Origin: Lithobates sylvaticus
Lineage: Eukaryota; Chordata; Amphibia; Anura; Ranidae
Length of the DNA stretch: 64,000 bases
NCBI GenBank assembly: GCA_028564925.1
Contig: CM053031.1
Span: 160,692,226 to 160,756,225 of the forward strand
Direction: 5' to 3'
Shown here: positions 23,159-34,300 of the stretch, one piece after another
Position numbering within the stretch: position 1 is the first letter of the stretch
How the letters are laid out: the number at the start of each line of letters is the position of its first letter
Position numbers and translations under genes: made by a program
Notes under the pieces: generated by a model
The model's database searches: none
Told to the model about the DNA's origin: nothing
The model's input: only the letters and a program-made list of their open reading frames with translations

Positions 23159-23192
23159 CTGATGAGTGGCAAGACAGACACGAAACGCGTAG
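23159..23192 (+). ncRNA. Hammerhead ribozyme-like core, best preserved copy
   Basis: CTGATGA (23159-23165), stem II GTG...CAC (23166-23181), GAAA (23182-23185), CGCGTAG. Both conserved boxes are exact. Upstream GATAT...ATATC (23138-23152) could form part of stem I. Activity is not shown. Confidence 0.6.
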
Positions 23193-23999
23193 AGCTTTAG
23201 ATGTTACAAATTACATCCAATTATGCAGTTTTACTATACTATGTGATGATTTTACCTAATTAATTCTATTGATCTTGAATATGTGCAATATACTTGTATA
23301 TGAATTCTATCTCTTTGATGTATGAACTATGGGTTTGATGTTTTTGATGTGCAATATTTTTATATATGATTTATGATGGATTATGGACTATAGAGTGTGC
23401 ATCCCTGCACCCTATGCAATGTATCTAGTATACAGCTAATAAATCCATATTATTTGATTTCTATTGCTCTTTTTTGCTTCCAAATCGCATGCTTCGCCAA
23501 CTCTTTTCTATTTATCGTGCCGATAGGGATGAAGGCTATTTTGACGTCATTGTCTTAGGCCTCATTTAAAGTCCCAACCCTTTTTCTTTAGTCTTTATGA
23601 ACCCGGGATGGAAGCATGCGTTTTTTGGTTCAGCATTCAGCCAACACGTGTAACTCAGGTGTTAGGCTTTTTTCCTCTCCTCCTGTCCCTGCAAAACTGC
23701 GGGATAGGATCCAGGATAGGTTCCTTGAGGATTTTCTGACATAACATCCCTATGTCAGATTTAGTCCCTTTTCCTGCAATGTTGCAGGTGAAGGTCGGGA
23801 TTAAGTTCCCTATCATGACAATGTTTGTGAAATCCTTTATTTTATTTTATCTATACATTTTTATTAGGTCCATGAGGTCCCCTGTGGTATGGGGTGCGGT
23901 ATTTGTGGCTTTGGTTCTGTGGTTGGGGCCCCTTCTGACTATGGAAGCTGCGATGCGCACCTAGGCTTTTGCTCCTCCTCCTTGTTGGGGGACGGGGCG

Positions 24000-24110
24000 G
24001 CTTCCCCGCTGCGCATCGCCGTCACGCACCCGACGTTAAGTGATTGACGCCATCTGACGTCATCACATGGGCGCCGTGAATCCATCTGGCGCTATGCTGG
24101 GAGGGAGCGA
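24000..24110 (+). promoter_or_regulatory. CpG-rich PLE promoter-like block
   Basis: GCGCATCGCCGTCACGCACC then CTGACGTCATCACATGG in AT-rich surroundings. Like the block at 14580-14920, it sits upstream of a terminal repeat. Confidence 0.4.
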
Positions 24111-24413
24111 GCTATACTTTTACTATACTCTGTGATGATTTTACCTAATTAATTCTATTGATCTTGAATATGTGCAATATACTTGTATATGAATTCTATC
24201 TCTTTGATGTATGAACTATGGGTTTGATGTTTTTGATGTGCAATATTTTTATATATGATTTATGATGGATTATGGACTATACAGTGTGCATTCCTGCGCC
24301 CTATGCAATGTACCTAGTATACAGCTAATAAATCCATATTATTTGATTTCTATTGCTCTTTTTTGCTTCCAAATCGCATGCTTCGCCAAAGTCCCAACTC
24401 TTTTCTATTTATC

Positions 24414-24510
24414 GTATTCTGGGGCATTCCCACCATATGTGTGGCATCGTGCCGTTGAGTTTCGGAGGGTCTTAATGACTTCCTGTACCTCTTTTTCTGA
24501 GAAGGGGGCC
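24414..24510 (-). mobile_element. L1 ORF2 C-terminal scrap
   Basis: On the minus strand one frame reads TMPHIWWECPRIR, which resembles the HxxWxCP motif near the C-terminus of L1 ORF2. Very short, so low confidence. Confidence 0.35.
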
Positions 24511-24785
24511 TCCAGCATATTATTTTTTATTTGTATTTATTTTATGTTATTTTAAGTTATTTCCCTATCCACATTTGTTTGCAGAGCAATTGCCAAGCTC
24601 TTAACAACATGTTGCTGCCATTTTCAGCCCTCTAGCCATTTCCATTACTTTTTTAGAGCCATTTTAGTCCTTAAAAGTTTGGGTCCCCATTGACTTCAAT
24701 GGGGTTTAGGATCGGGGTCAAGTTCGGGTCAAGTTCACTCCCAAACTCAAACCCGTCGAGCCCAAACATCCAGGTGTCCGCTCAA
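24511..24785. other. Probable MITE end abutting L1
   Basis: GGGTCCCCATTGACTTCAATGGGG (palindromic, near 24679-24705) and a terminal ...CCGCTCAACTCTAG before the L1 coding resumes. No gene. Confidence 0.35.
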
Positions 24786-25025
24786 CTCTAGTCCTGATGG
24801 GTTCACAGCCAGTTATTTCAAACACTATGCTTCTGTCTTGATCCCATGTTTAACCACTATGTTCAATAATATACTTAAGGGAGACCGTTTCCCAAATGAA
24901 CTGACCTTGGCTAACATGTCCCTGCTACCCAAACCCCTTAAGGATCACTCACTCCCACAAAACTACAGACTGATATCAGTCATTAACAATGACCTTAACA
25001 TTTTTAGTCCCGCTCTGGCAGATAG
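24786..25025 (+). pseudogene. L1 RT fragment 1 (fingers)
   Basis: SPDGFTASYFKHYASVLIPC, then NILKGDRFPNELTLANMSLL, PKPLKDHSLPQNYRLISVIN, NDLNIFSPALAD. This is the GPDGF...P.NYRPISL region of L1 RT. The fold-back element enters right after ALAD, and the continuation is at 44032. Confidence 0.85.
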
Positions 25026-27497
25026 GGATGAGCCAGATAGGGATGAGCCAGAACATACCGAACAGGCAAAAAATTCAGCAGAACACACGAACACCGTTAA
25101 AGTCTAAGGGACACGGTCATGAAAAATAAAACGTGCTCATTTTAAAGGCTTTTATGCAGGTTATTGTCATAAAAAGTGTTTGGGGACCTGGGTCCTGCCC
25201 CAGGGGACATGTATCAATGCAAATTTTTTTTTAAAACAGCTGTTTTTTGGGGAGCAGTGATTCTTTTAATGCTTAAAGTGAAACCATAAAAATGAAATAT
25301 TCCTTTAAATGTTGTGCCTGGGGGGTGTCCTTAGTATGCCTGTAAAGTGGCACATTTTTCCCATGTTTAGAACAGTACCACAGCAAAAATTACATTTTTA
25401 AAGGAAAATTTTTCATTTAAAACTGATCGTGGCTCTAATGAATTGTCTGGTCTCGGCAATATGGTATGGTATGAATATTAAGGGGAACCCGAACCAAAAT
25501 AAAAAGAAATTGCGTGAGGGTCCCCTAAAATCTATATTAAGCCCTTCGGGTCTGATATGGAAATTAAGGGGAACCCTACCAAATTTTAAAATAAAATGGC
25601 TTAGGGGTCCCCCCAAAATCTATACCAGACCCTTATTCGAGCATGCAACCTGGCAGGCCGCAGGAAAAGAGGGGGATGAGAGAGCGCCCCCCCTGAGCCG
25701 TACCAGGCCACATGCCCTCAACATGGGGAGGGTGCTTTGGTGTAGCCCCCAAAGCACCTTGTCCCCATGTTGATGGGGACAAGGGCCTCATCCCCACAAC
25801 CCTTGCCCAGTGGTTGTGGGGGTCTGCAGGCGGGGGGCCTTGTCGGAATCTGGAAGCCCCCTTTTACAAGGGGACCCCCAGATCCCGCCCCCCCATGTGA
25901 AATGGTACTAACATTTCACGAAGAAAGTGTCAAAATGTTAAAAACGACAATACACAGCTTGGGGACACGTTCTTTATTAAAAAATAAAAAACAAAATGTC
26001 CCACGGTGTCCATTCATCTTCTTATATTGCTCTGCCGATGGACCGAAAAATAAAAATAAATCCACCACCGATCCGCCTCCATGGGAGGCTCCCGCCGCGT
26101 GATGCTTCATCGCTTTTGATAGTTCTTATATAGAAGATGAATAGACATGGTGGGAAATTTATTTTTTTTAAATAAAGGACTTCCCCAAGCTGTGTCTTGT
26201 CGTTTTTAACATTTTGAATTTTTTTTTTGTGAAATGGTAGGGGTACTTGTACCCCGTTACCATTTCACACAGGGGGCGGTATCTGGGGGTCCCCTTGTCA
26301 AGCTTACAGATTCTGATAAGCCCTCTGCCCACAGACCCCCACAACCACCAGGCAAGGGTTGTGGGGATGAGGCCTTTGTCCCCATCAACATGGGGACAAG
26401 GTGCTTTGGGGGATACCGCAAAGTACTCTCCCCATGTTGAGGGCATGTGGCCTGGTACGGTTCAGGAGGGGGGCGCTCTCTCATCCCTCCTTATTTCCTG
26501 TGGCCTGCCAGGTTGCGTGCTTGGATAAGGGGCTGGTTTGGATCTTGGGGGAGCCCTACGCGTTTTTTTTTTTTTATTTTGGCACAGGGTTCCCTTTAAA
26601 ATCCATACCAGACCTGAAGGGTCTGGTATGGATTTTTTGGGGGGGGGCCCTATGCCATTTTTTTTAATTTGACGCAGGGTTCCCCTTAATTTCCATATCA
26701 GACCCAAAGGGCCTGGTAATGCACTTTTTTTCAATGAGTTTCTCTATATTGCCGAGACCCGACAATTCATTACAGCCGCGATCAGTTTTAAATGACAATT
26801 TTTCCTTTAGAAATTTCATTTTGCAGTGGTACTGTTCTAAACACTGGAAAAATGCGCCACTTTACAGGCATACTAAGACACCCCCCAGGCACAATATGTA
26901 AAGGGGATGTAAAGGAATTTTTTCTTTTTTTTTTTTTTTTTTTAAATCAGAAAAAAGTTTATTGAAAAACTGAACAGGGAAAACCATACAAAATAACATA
27001 CAGAAGTATCCAAATTTCAGTAAAGAAGTACAGTACATCTTGTCAGATTGAGTGAATGGGTTCATCACAATTATAGTTAACCATGGTATAATGTCATTAA
27101 CTGACTATGACAGTATTACAGTGGTGTGAAAAAGTGTTTGCCCCCTTCCTCATTTCCTGTTCCTTTGCATGTTTGTCACACTTAAGTGTTTCGGAACATC
27201 AAACCAATTTAAACAATAGTCAAGGACAACACAAGTAAACACAAAATGCAATTTGTAAATGAAGGTGTTTATTATTAAAGGTGAAAAAAAATCCAAACCA
27301 TCATGGCCCTGTGTGAAAAAGTGATTGCCCCCCTTGTTAAAACATACTATAACTGTGGTTGTCCACACCTGAGTTCAATTTCTCTAGCCACACCCAGGCC
27401 TGATTATTGCCACACCTGTTCACAATCAAGGCATCACTTAAATAGGAGCTGCTTGACACAGTAAGGTCCACCAGAAGATCCTTAAAAGCTACACATC

Positions 27498-27828
27498 ATG
27501 CCGAGACCCAAAGAAATTCAGGAACAATTGAGAAAGAAAGTAATTGAGATCTATCAGTCTGGAAAGGGTTATAAAGCCATTTCCAAAGCTTTGGGAATCC
27601 AGCGAACCACAGTGAGAGCCATTATCCACAAATGGCGAAGACATGGAACAGTGGTGAACCTTCCCAGGAGTGGCCGGCCGCCCAAAATTACCCCAAGAGC
27701 GCAGCGACGACTCATCCAAGAGGTCACAAAAGACCCCACAACAACGTCCAAGGAACTGCAGGCCTCACTTGCCTCAGTAAGGTCAGCGTTCATGCCTCCA
27801 CCATCAGGAAAAGACTGGGCAAAAATAA
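27498..27828 (+). pseudogene. Tc1 transposase, N-terminal half
   Basis: Starts MPRPKEIQEQLRKKVIEIYQ, with two helix-turn-helix DNA-binding units (GKGYKAISKALGIQRTTVRA; SGRPPKITPRAQRRLIQEV) and the linker GRPPK. These bind the terminal inverted repeats in active Tc1 elements. The frame runs on into the adjacent LTR for a few codons, which is accidental. The catalytic DDE core is missing. Confidence 0.9.
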
Positions 27829-28074
27829 TGATATACCATTTTAATAGTGATTGAAATTAATATGCTTAAACTTTCAGAGTAACAGCTTTTGAACAAAGCT
27901 GTTATAAGTGTATACTGCTTACTATGTAACAAACTGACAAGTGTTGACATATCAGGACGCATCTGTTTTGTGGTTTATTAACTCTGTACTTCACCAGAGG
28001 ATATGAAACTAGCTAGGACCAGTGACTTAGGAATTTGCGGTCATGTTAGCAGATGTGTACAGATAACGAGAACT

Positions 28075-28336
28075 AACAACCATCACATGACTAACCTTTG
28101 CCCTATATTCCATATTGCAAATTAACAACCATCACATAACTAACCTTTGCCCTATATTCCATATTGCAAATTAACAACCATCACATAACTAACCTTTGCC
28201 CTATATTCCATATTGCAAATTAACAACCATCACATGACTAACCTTTGCCCTATATTCCATATTGCAAATTAACAACCATCACATGACTAACCTTTGCCCT
28301 ATATTCCATATTGCAAATTAACAACCATCACATGAC
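28075..28336 (+). repeat. 49-bp tandem repeats in U3 (enhancer-like)
   Basis: Units start at 28075, 28124, 28173, 28222 and 28271, with a partial sixth at 28320. Each contains AACAACCATCACAT and TTTGCCCTATATTCC. The same block is at 36915-37176 in the right LTR. Tandem U3 repeats often act as enhancers in gammaretroviruses; that role here is inference. Confidence 0.9.
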
Positions 28337-28413
28337 AAGAAGTTGTTAATGTATGCATATGTGTATGAATCTGATTGGTTCTTGGGAGGGCTGTTCCCCC
28401 CGTCTGCATTTCC

Positions 28414-28442
28414 CATAAAAGAGGAACGTAGTGCCTATTAAA
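28414..28442 (+). promoter_or_regulatory. TATA-type box and polyadenylation signal in LTR
   Basis: CATAAAA (28414) and ATTAAA (28437), ~20 bases apart, at the expected U3/R position. The matching sites in the right LTR lie 8840 bases downstream. Confidence 0.6.
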
Positions 28443-28573
28443 CTTTGTAATCATTCTTCACGTACCATTGAGTGTATGTGTGATGTTTATCCACCGGTGA
28501 TTTGGGACCTCCGCTTCTACCATCCCTGGCCTAGGCATTTAGAATACAAGGAGAAAGACGTGTACCTTACAAC

Positions 28574-28591
28574 TGGTGTCAGAAGTGGGAT
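28574..28591 (+). promoter_or_regulatory. Primer binding site, tRNA-Leu
   Basis: TGGTGTCAGAAGTGGGAT, three bases after the LTR, is complementary to the 3' end of a vertebrate tRNA-Leu (CAA type, with CCA added), recalled from memory of that tRNA. Confidence 0.8.
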
Positions 28592-28600
28592 ATCTTGTGA

Positions 28601-28609
28601 CAGGTAAGT
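28601..28609 (+). promoter_or_regulatory. Leader splice donor
   Basis: CAGGTAAGT matches the consensus donor. Family practice is to splice the leader to the env acceptor. Confidence 0.65.
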
Positions 28610-29148
28610 GATTTTGCCCTTTTTACCTTTTAAGGTGAATAGGTGTAAATGCTTACGCTGTCCAGATCATCGCCACGAATTTAGTTTAAAGAGGTTGTTG
28701 TGCCTTCGCGGCGGACTAGGCTGGTCCCCCGGGAGGTTAAAAGGACACGCAGGTAGTTACGTAGGTTATTTGGGTATTTAAAGAGAGTCCGACTAGGTTG
28801 GTCTGACTATAAAAAATTATTGTAAAAGAGATTATTATTATTATTATTTTAATCACCGGGAAGTAGCAGATTACGCCCGTGATAAAAGGTTTGGTTGAGC
28901 GGACGCCCATTAAGTTTTTGAGAAACAAAAAGTGCACTATAAAATTGAACAAATGTATGGTTTTATAATGATCATTTAAAATAATTCTGTTCATAAGATT
29001 TACAGTATAAGACCTATAGAAATAAGTATAAAGTTTTGTTTAAGATATATATATATATATATATATATGTGAGACTTCTTTTTTCACAGAACAGCGTAAG
29101 TACCTAAAAATTTAAAGAATTGTATGTTGTATAAAGTATAAGAGTTTA
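28610..29148 (+). other. Proviral leader, probable packaging region
   Basis: About 540 bp without coding, containing an (AT)n tract at 29045-29069. The packaging role is inferred from position only. Confidence 0.5.
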
Positions 29149-29541
29149 ATGACTTCGGAATACGAAGAACCTGATTGTAGCGACATAGCTCCACCTTGTC
29201 CACATTGTACTATAGGATTACTGTTTTTTAAAATAGAAAATAGGTGGGTTCTATTAACCAATAGACCAGGGGGCTATTCCTGTAGATTAGGGGTAAGAGG
29301 AATATATCCCGCCACAAAGAAAGGAACCATAAATCGAGTACTAAGGGTAAACCTTCACAGTCCCATTAGTCCATCTGATTTGACAGACCAAGCAGACTAC
29401 CCAATTGTTCGACAACAAGTGATTACCCAAACGGGTTGTTATCACTTGTGCCCACATACTAGTCATACCCTGCCCACTTTGTTAGATGGGGAATTCTGTG
29501 GCCACCCCAGGATCGGACATAGGGATCCCGTGCCCGTATGA
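29149..29541 (+). CDS. Pre-gag open frame of unknown function
   Basis: A 130-codon frame starting MTSEYEEPDCSDIAPPCPHC, in a different frame from gag and overlapping its first ~56 bases. It contains two Cys/His clusters (CPHC near residue 17; CYHLCPHTSH near residue 97) that could bind metal. I do not recognise it. Some epsilonretroviruses carry a small accessory gene between LTR and gag, so the position has precedent. It could also be a chance open frame. Confidence 0.4.
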   Translation: MTSEYEEPDCSDIAPPCPHCTIGLLFFKIENRWVLLTNRPGGYSCRLGVRGIYPATKKGTINRVLRVNLHSPISPSDLTDQADYPIVRQQVITQTGCYHLCPHTSHTLPTLLDGEFCGHPRIGHRDPVPV

Positions 29542-31336
29542 ATATATTAAAAACAATCTACCCGGACCACAGGTGGAACCTTTCTGGGCTCAAGTCCGGG
29601 AAAGATGCCACCAATTAGGTATTCATGATCCGGGACCACAAGATCCTTGTTCAGAGGAAGATTGGAAGGAAGTTAGCAAAATTTGTCAGACGCATAAGCA
29701 TTCCTACCCCCCGTGTAAATCTAATGACCCTCAATACATGAAAGATTGTTATCACTCATGGAGCAAATGTTTAAAAGATTATAGAAAGAAATATGCTAAA
29801 AAGACTCCTGCAGTTAAAACAAATGTATCCGCCCCTACCTTTGAACCCCCTCCACCTTATGTCACTGTAAAAATGGACTCAGGAGAGCCTGGTCCTCGCC
29901 TCCAATTATATCCCTCACTAGAACCTCATGTCCTCGCAAGTATGGTATATGGTGTAGCAAGTGATGATCAGATAGCTGAATGGGAAAAAGATGGCAGAAT
30001 AAAAAGAGAAAGTGAAAGAATAGAAGCTGAAAGTATCAGAGAAAAAGAAAGGCAAAGAAACCGAACCCCTAAAGAGAAACAGTATGAGAAAGAAAAAGAA
30101 CAGTTTGAATTAGACAGACTGGAAGCAGAGGAGCGAATATATAAACAAAGGGAGGAACTAGAACAGTATAGGAAAGCTCTTGAAAAGAAGGCAGAGGAAT
30201 TAAAGAAAGCTGAGGAGTCCATTATTTCACAACCCTCTACGGCCACACGTAGCCAAACTAAAAGAAAGGAAGAAATTCCTCCCAAAGGGGAAAAATCCGG
30301 GGACATTACACAAACAGAGAGCCCCTTAATAGGTTCTGACAATGCCTCAGAAGAGGAGGAAATGTGTGATGTTAAAGCACCTTTAATGCATATTGGTACG
30401 ACTCAGGTACACATTCCCTTGCCTCTGGGAACCCTTTCTAAAATAAAGGAGTTATGCCCAAATCCAAAGAAAAGCCCCCGAGAAGCAGCTGCCTTTTTGG
30501 CAAAATACAGTATTGGGTCAAGCTTAGATAAAGAGGATGTCCAAGGCATACTTAGTATAATAGACCCTGATAGCCCCGAAGAAACCCCTATAGAAACTCT
30601 ATGGGCAGCCCACGTCCAAGGTTTAAATGACTGGACTTCCTTTTGGAAGGGTATAGGTAGTCACTGGTCAACCTTATACAAAGGTTCATCAGCTCTGCAA
30701 GAGTTAATTCTAGCCAAGCAAGGACCTAAAGAGAAATTCTTTGACTTTTGTACCAGAGTCTACCATTTATGGAAAGCGGTAGACAAACCCTCAGCACAAA
30801 TTTTTACAACCACAGTTATGTCTGGTAGTGACCCTAAAGTTACCCAGCTCCTTAAATTTACAAATCCAAAATGGACTGAACAAACGCCCGAAGATTTTAT
30901 GAAAGATGCAAGATCCAGAGAATGCTCTGGAGTCTTTGAACAGAAAGGGGGAATTTTTACTTCCATTGGCATGGGGCCAGAGACAGTGTCCCCTGTTCCC
31001 CTTATGACCATGCAACCGTATCCTGATCCAGCTGCTATATACCCCCCGGACCAGGGCTGTTATAATTGTGGCCTACAAGGACATTGGAAATCTCAATGTC
31101 CCTATAGGATAGGACAGAATAGGGGTAGGGGTAGAGGAAGAGGAAGAGGATTTTACCCCCCGACCCAGTTTCCACGTTACCCACCCTATCAGGGTCCTCG
31201 CCAGCCACAACAATATCCTTCTCAACAACAACAAATGTCACCTCAGCCTCCTAATGGACCACCACCTTTTGTCCCTAACACTCCCCGGATCCCTATGCAG
31301 TGGCCATCAAACCGCCAGCAGCCAAACCCCCAATAG
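29486..31336 (+). CDS. gag: Retroviral gag
   Basis: A 616-codon frame. The start MGNSV fits N-terminal myristoylation for membrane targeting. Residues ~170-260 are a Glu/Lys/Arg-rich coiled-coil-like stretch. The capsid region follows, with WAAHVQGLNDWTSFW and LKFTNPKWTEQTPEDFM. One CCHC zinc knuckle CYNCGLQGHWKSQC lies near residue 524, followed by an RG-rich and a Pro/Gln-rich tail. One knuckle and a Pro-rich end fit gamma/epsilon Gag. The frame ends at a UAG that is in phase with pol. Confidence 0.9.
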   Translation: MGNSVATPGSDIGIPCPYEYIKNNLPGPQVEPFWAQVRERCHQLGIHDPGPQDPCSEEDWKEVSKICQTHKHSYPPCKSNDPQYMKDCYHSWSKCLKDYRKKYAKKTPAVKTNVSAPTFEPPPPYVTVKMDSGEPGPRLQLYPSLEPHVLASMVYGVASDDQIAEWEKDGRIKRESERIEAESIREKERQRNRTPKEKQYEKEKEQFELDRLEAEERIYKQREELEQYRKALEKKAEELKKAEESIISQPSTATRSQTKRKEEIPPKGEKSGDITQTESPLIGSDNASEEEEMCDVKAPLMHIGTTQVHIPLPLGTLSKIKELCPNPKKSPREAAAFLAKYSIGSSLDKEDVQGILSIIDPDSPEETPIETLWAAHVQGLNDWTSFWKGIGSHWSTLYKGSSALQELILAKQGPKEKFFDFCTRVYHLWKAVDKPSAQIFTTTVMSGSDPKVTQLLKFTNPKWTEQTPEDFMKDARSRECSGVFEQKGGIFTSIGMGPETVSPVPLMTMQPYPDPAAIYPPDQGCYNCGLQGHWKSQCPYRIGQNRGRGRGRGRGFYPPTQFPRYPPYQGPRQPQQYPSQQQQMSPQPPNGPPPFVPNTPRIPMQWPSNRQQPNPQ

Positions 31337-34300
31337 GGATGCCTAGAGTATGTCCCTTCCCTCAGTCTAGTGTGTTATAACCTCTCATGGAAGAGTCTTC
31401 CCCAAGTTGTATTAAATGTTGATGGGCAGCGTGTCTGTTTCTTAATAGACACTGGCGCCACATCAAGTTCAGTGAATAATGTAATTTTTGACACACCACA
31501 ATGTACTGAGGGAAACTCTATTGGTATAAATGGGACCCCTGTTACCCATCCCATCACTCCACCATTACCTGTAACCACTCCCGAGGGGCAACATTTGTGC
31601 GATCAGTCTTTTGCTGTGTTGACCTCTTGTCCTGTATCCCTTATGGGAAGGGACCTGTTGTCCAGTCTAAGTATCACTATTAAATTTGACAAAGAAGGGT
31701 CACTAACTGCAAGTTCCCCTTTCTGTGACCTGACTGGTCCTAAACGACACACACATAAAGGATTCTTTATGTTACTGCCCGCTACTTTAGAGACTCACAA
31801 AATCTGGGCAGAAAACAAAGGTAGCGTAGGATTTATCAACTGCACACCCTACACTCCCCAATTACGTCCAGATGCACAGCCACAATACCACAAGCAGTAT
31901 CCCTTGCCCCCAGAGAAAACCAATGGAATTGCACCACAGATTGAAGAATACATACGCTTAGGCATTTTGAAACCAGTAATCAGCCCCTGGAACACGCCCA
32001 TTTACCCCGTAAAAAAGACCAGTGGCGAATGGAGGCTAGTCCAAGATCTAAGGGCAGTTAATAAACAAGTACTACCCCTCCCGCCCTTGGTATCTGATAT
32101 AACATTCATTTTTTCATGCATACCTGCAGATTCCCTATGCTACACAGTGATTGATTTGGCAAACGCATTTTTTAGCATCCCTATTGCCGAAGAGGCTCAG
32201 CCTATATTTGCCTTCTCATGGGCCGGCGCGGGTCAGTTAACTTGGTCGCGTTTACCGCAAGGGTATGTAGACAGCCCCGCCGCCTTCTCCATGGTACTCA
32301 ACGAGACCGTCAAGTCTTGGACTTCCGAGCATGGGTCGGTACTAATACAGTATGTGGACGACTTGCTCTTGTGCAGTCGTTCTGCTGAAGATTGTGCGGT
32401 CGATTCAACATTACTGTTAGAACATCTGGCCGAAGCCGGCCACCTAGCCTCAAGGAAGAAAATACAGTGGTGTCTACCACAAGTAGAATACCTAGGATGT
32501 ATTCTGGACAAGGGAACCAGGCTAGTGTCCCCCAAACGTGCCGCAGCCTTACAAGCTCTCAGTCCTCCAAAAGACAAAGCAGCTTTGATGTCATTTCTGG
32601 GCGCAATTGTATATTGCCGCCAGTGGATTCCTGACTGTTCTCATTATGATAGTATCCTACGAGAGGCTGCCGGGTCAAACGCCCCTAAATTGATAGACTG
32701 GACAGAAGACAGAAAAAATGCTTTTGATGCTCTTATTAAGAGTTTGTCCACCGCCCCCACCCTGGGATTGGTAGATTATGGTAAAGCCTTCCAGTTGTAC
32801 TGTGTAGTTTCAGGAAAATCTTTTGCTGCAGTACTTGCACAATCTCATGGTTCAGGGTATCGCCCAGTGTCATATTTATCTAGAAAACTCCCTATCCAAG
32901 TCCAGGGCATGCCGTCCTGTCTTCAGAATGTCGCTGCCTGTGCCATGTCTGCACAGGATGCCAACAAAATAGTATTGGGACACAAAATGACACTGTACAC
33001 CACTCATTCAGTTACCCACCTCATACAGAATATGAACACACAACACATGACTTCCCAAAGACTCAGTGGATACGAGATCACTTTGTTAAATACTGACAAC
33101 TTGGTACTTAAATATGTTCCGAATAGCAATCCAGTTGTACGTTTACTACATTCCATGTTACGTTTACCACACGAACCTGATCACACACATAATTGTGTAG
33201 AAAAAGTGGAACAAGTCACTTCACCAAGACCTGATCTTTCTGACATTCCAATTATAAATGCCGAAAATGTTTTTGTAGATGGTAGTTGTTCCCGTCCCTC
33301 TGACTCTACATTTTTAACTGGCTATGCTGTAGTTCAGTTGCCACATACAGTGTTAGAAGCAAAACCATTGCCCCCTGTTTCTGCCCAAGTAGCAGAACTA
33401 GAAGCTCTGACCAGAGCCTGTATTCTGTTCACAAACAAGGAAGTCAACATTTATACAGACAGCAGATATGCATTTGGAGTGGTACATGATTTTGGTGTGA
33501 TATGGGCCAATAGAGGATTTAAAACAGCAGACAACAAACAGATAGCTAATTCAGAGCAGATCCTTAATCTACTGCAAGCAATTCTGCTCCCTAAAAAGGT
33601 TGCTGTTATAAAAGTAAAAGCCCACTCATCAGATAATAGTATAGTATCAAAAGGAAATGCTTTCGCAGACAGAGAAGCAAAAAAGGCTGCTGCCAGTTCA
33701 CCCAATTCACCAGCCCCTACCACAATCTTCTTTAAAGAGCACTTCTCATCCCCTGATTTCAAAACTGTTGTGGCCCAAATGCAGTCAATGGCCACAGATA
33801 CAGATGTCCATTTCTGGGCAAATGAAGGTTTGACCAAAGACTCTGAAGGTCTTTGGACAAAAGAGGGGAAGATCCTGGGTATACCTGAAGCTAATTGTAT
33901 CCTAATTTTATCCTACCTCCATGGCCCAGGACACATAGGACCCGCCCCTCTTGTAAATATATATTCAAAATCTTTTTGCACAAATAATTTACAAAAACAA
34001 ACTAAGCTTCTAACTAGAAGCTGCTTAACTTGTGCCCAGAACAATGTTCAAGGAAAAAGACATGGCCTACATGGCCATCTACCTCCACCCTTGGGACCAT
34101 TAACAGATTTACAAATAGACTTCACACACCTACCAAAGCAAAAGGGAAACTTGAGGTGCCTCTGCGTAATCGTTGACAAATGGTCAGCTTGGGTTGAGGC
34201 AATTCCCTGTACCGGAGAAACCGCAAATATAGCAGCGAGATGCTTGTTAAATTATTGGATCTGTAGGTTCGGGATACCCACAACCATATGGTCCGACAGA

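Larger units (their letters stand above)
23100..24413 (+). mobile_element. PLE terminal repeats in tandem
   Basis: Segments 23229-23515 and 24118-24413 are ~290-bp direct repeats (TACTATACT.TGTGATGATTT ... AAATCGCATGCTTCGCC), nearly identical. The first copy is preceded by a good hammerhead-like motif (23159-23192) and the second by a CpG-rich CRE-bearing block (23940-24110). Tandem terminal repeats are a known PLE arrangement. No RT coding remains between them. Confidence 0.65.
27829..28571 (+). repeat. 5' LTR of provirus
   Basis: TGATATACC ... CCTTACA. U3 holds five 49-bp tandem units. A CATAAAA TATA-type box is at 28414-28420 and an ATTAAA polyadenylation signal at 28437-28442. The four bases ATAA precede both LTRs, so the exact left edge may be up to four bases earlier. 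Confidence 0.93.

Noticed and set aside
24838-25107. Host gene with SVINND motif
   Set aside because: It is the L1 RT segment followed by reading into the fold-back terminus.
27498-27854. A single 118-codon gene ending in the LTR
   Set aside because: The last codons come from the adjacent LTR; the real coding is a truncated Tc1 transposase ending at the junction.
28075-28336. CRISPR-like array
   Set aside because: Head-to-tail 49-bp units without unique spacers, inside an LTR of a eukaryotic provirus.
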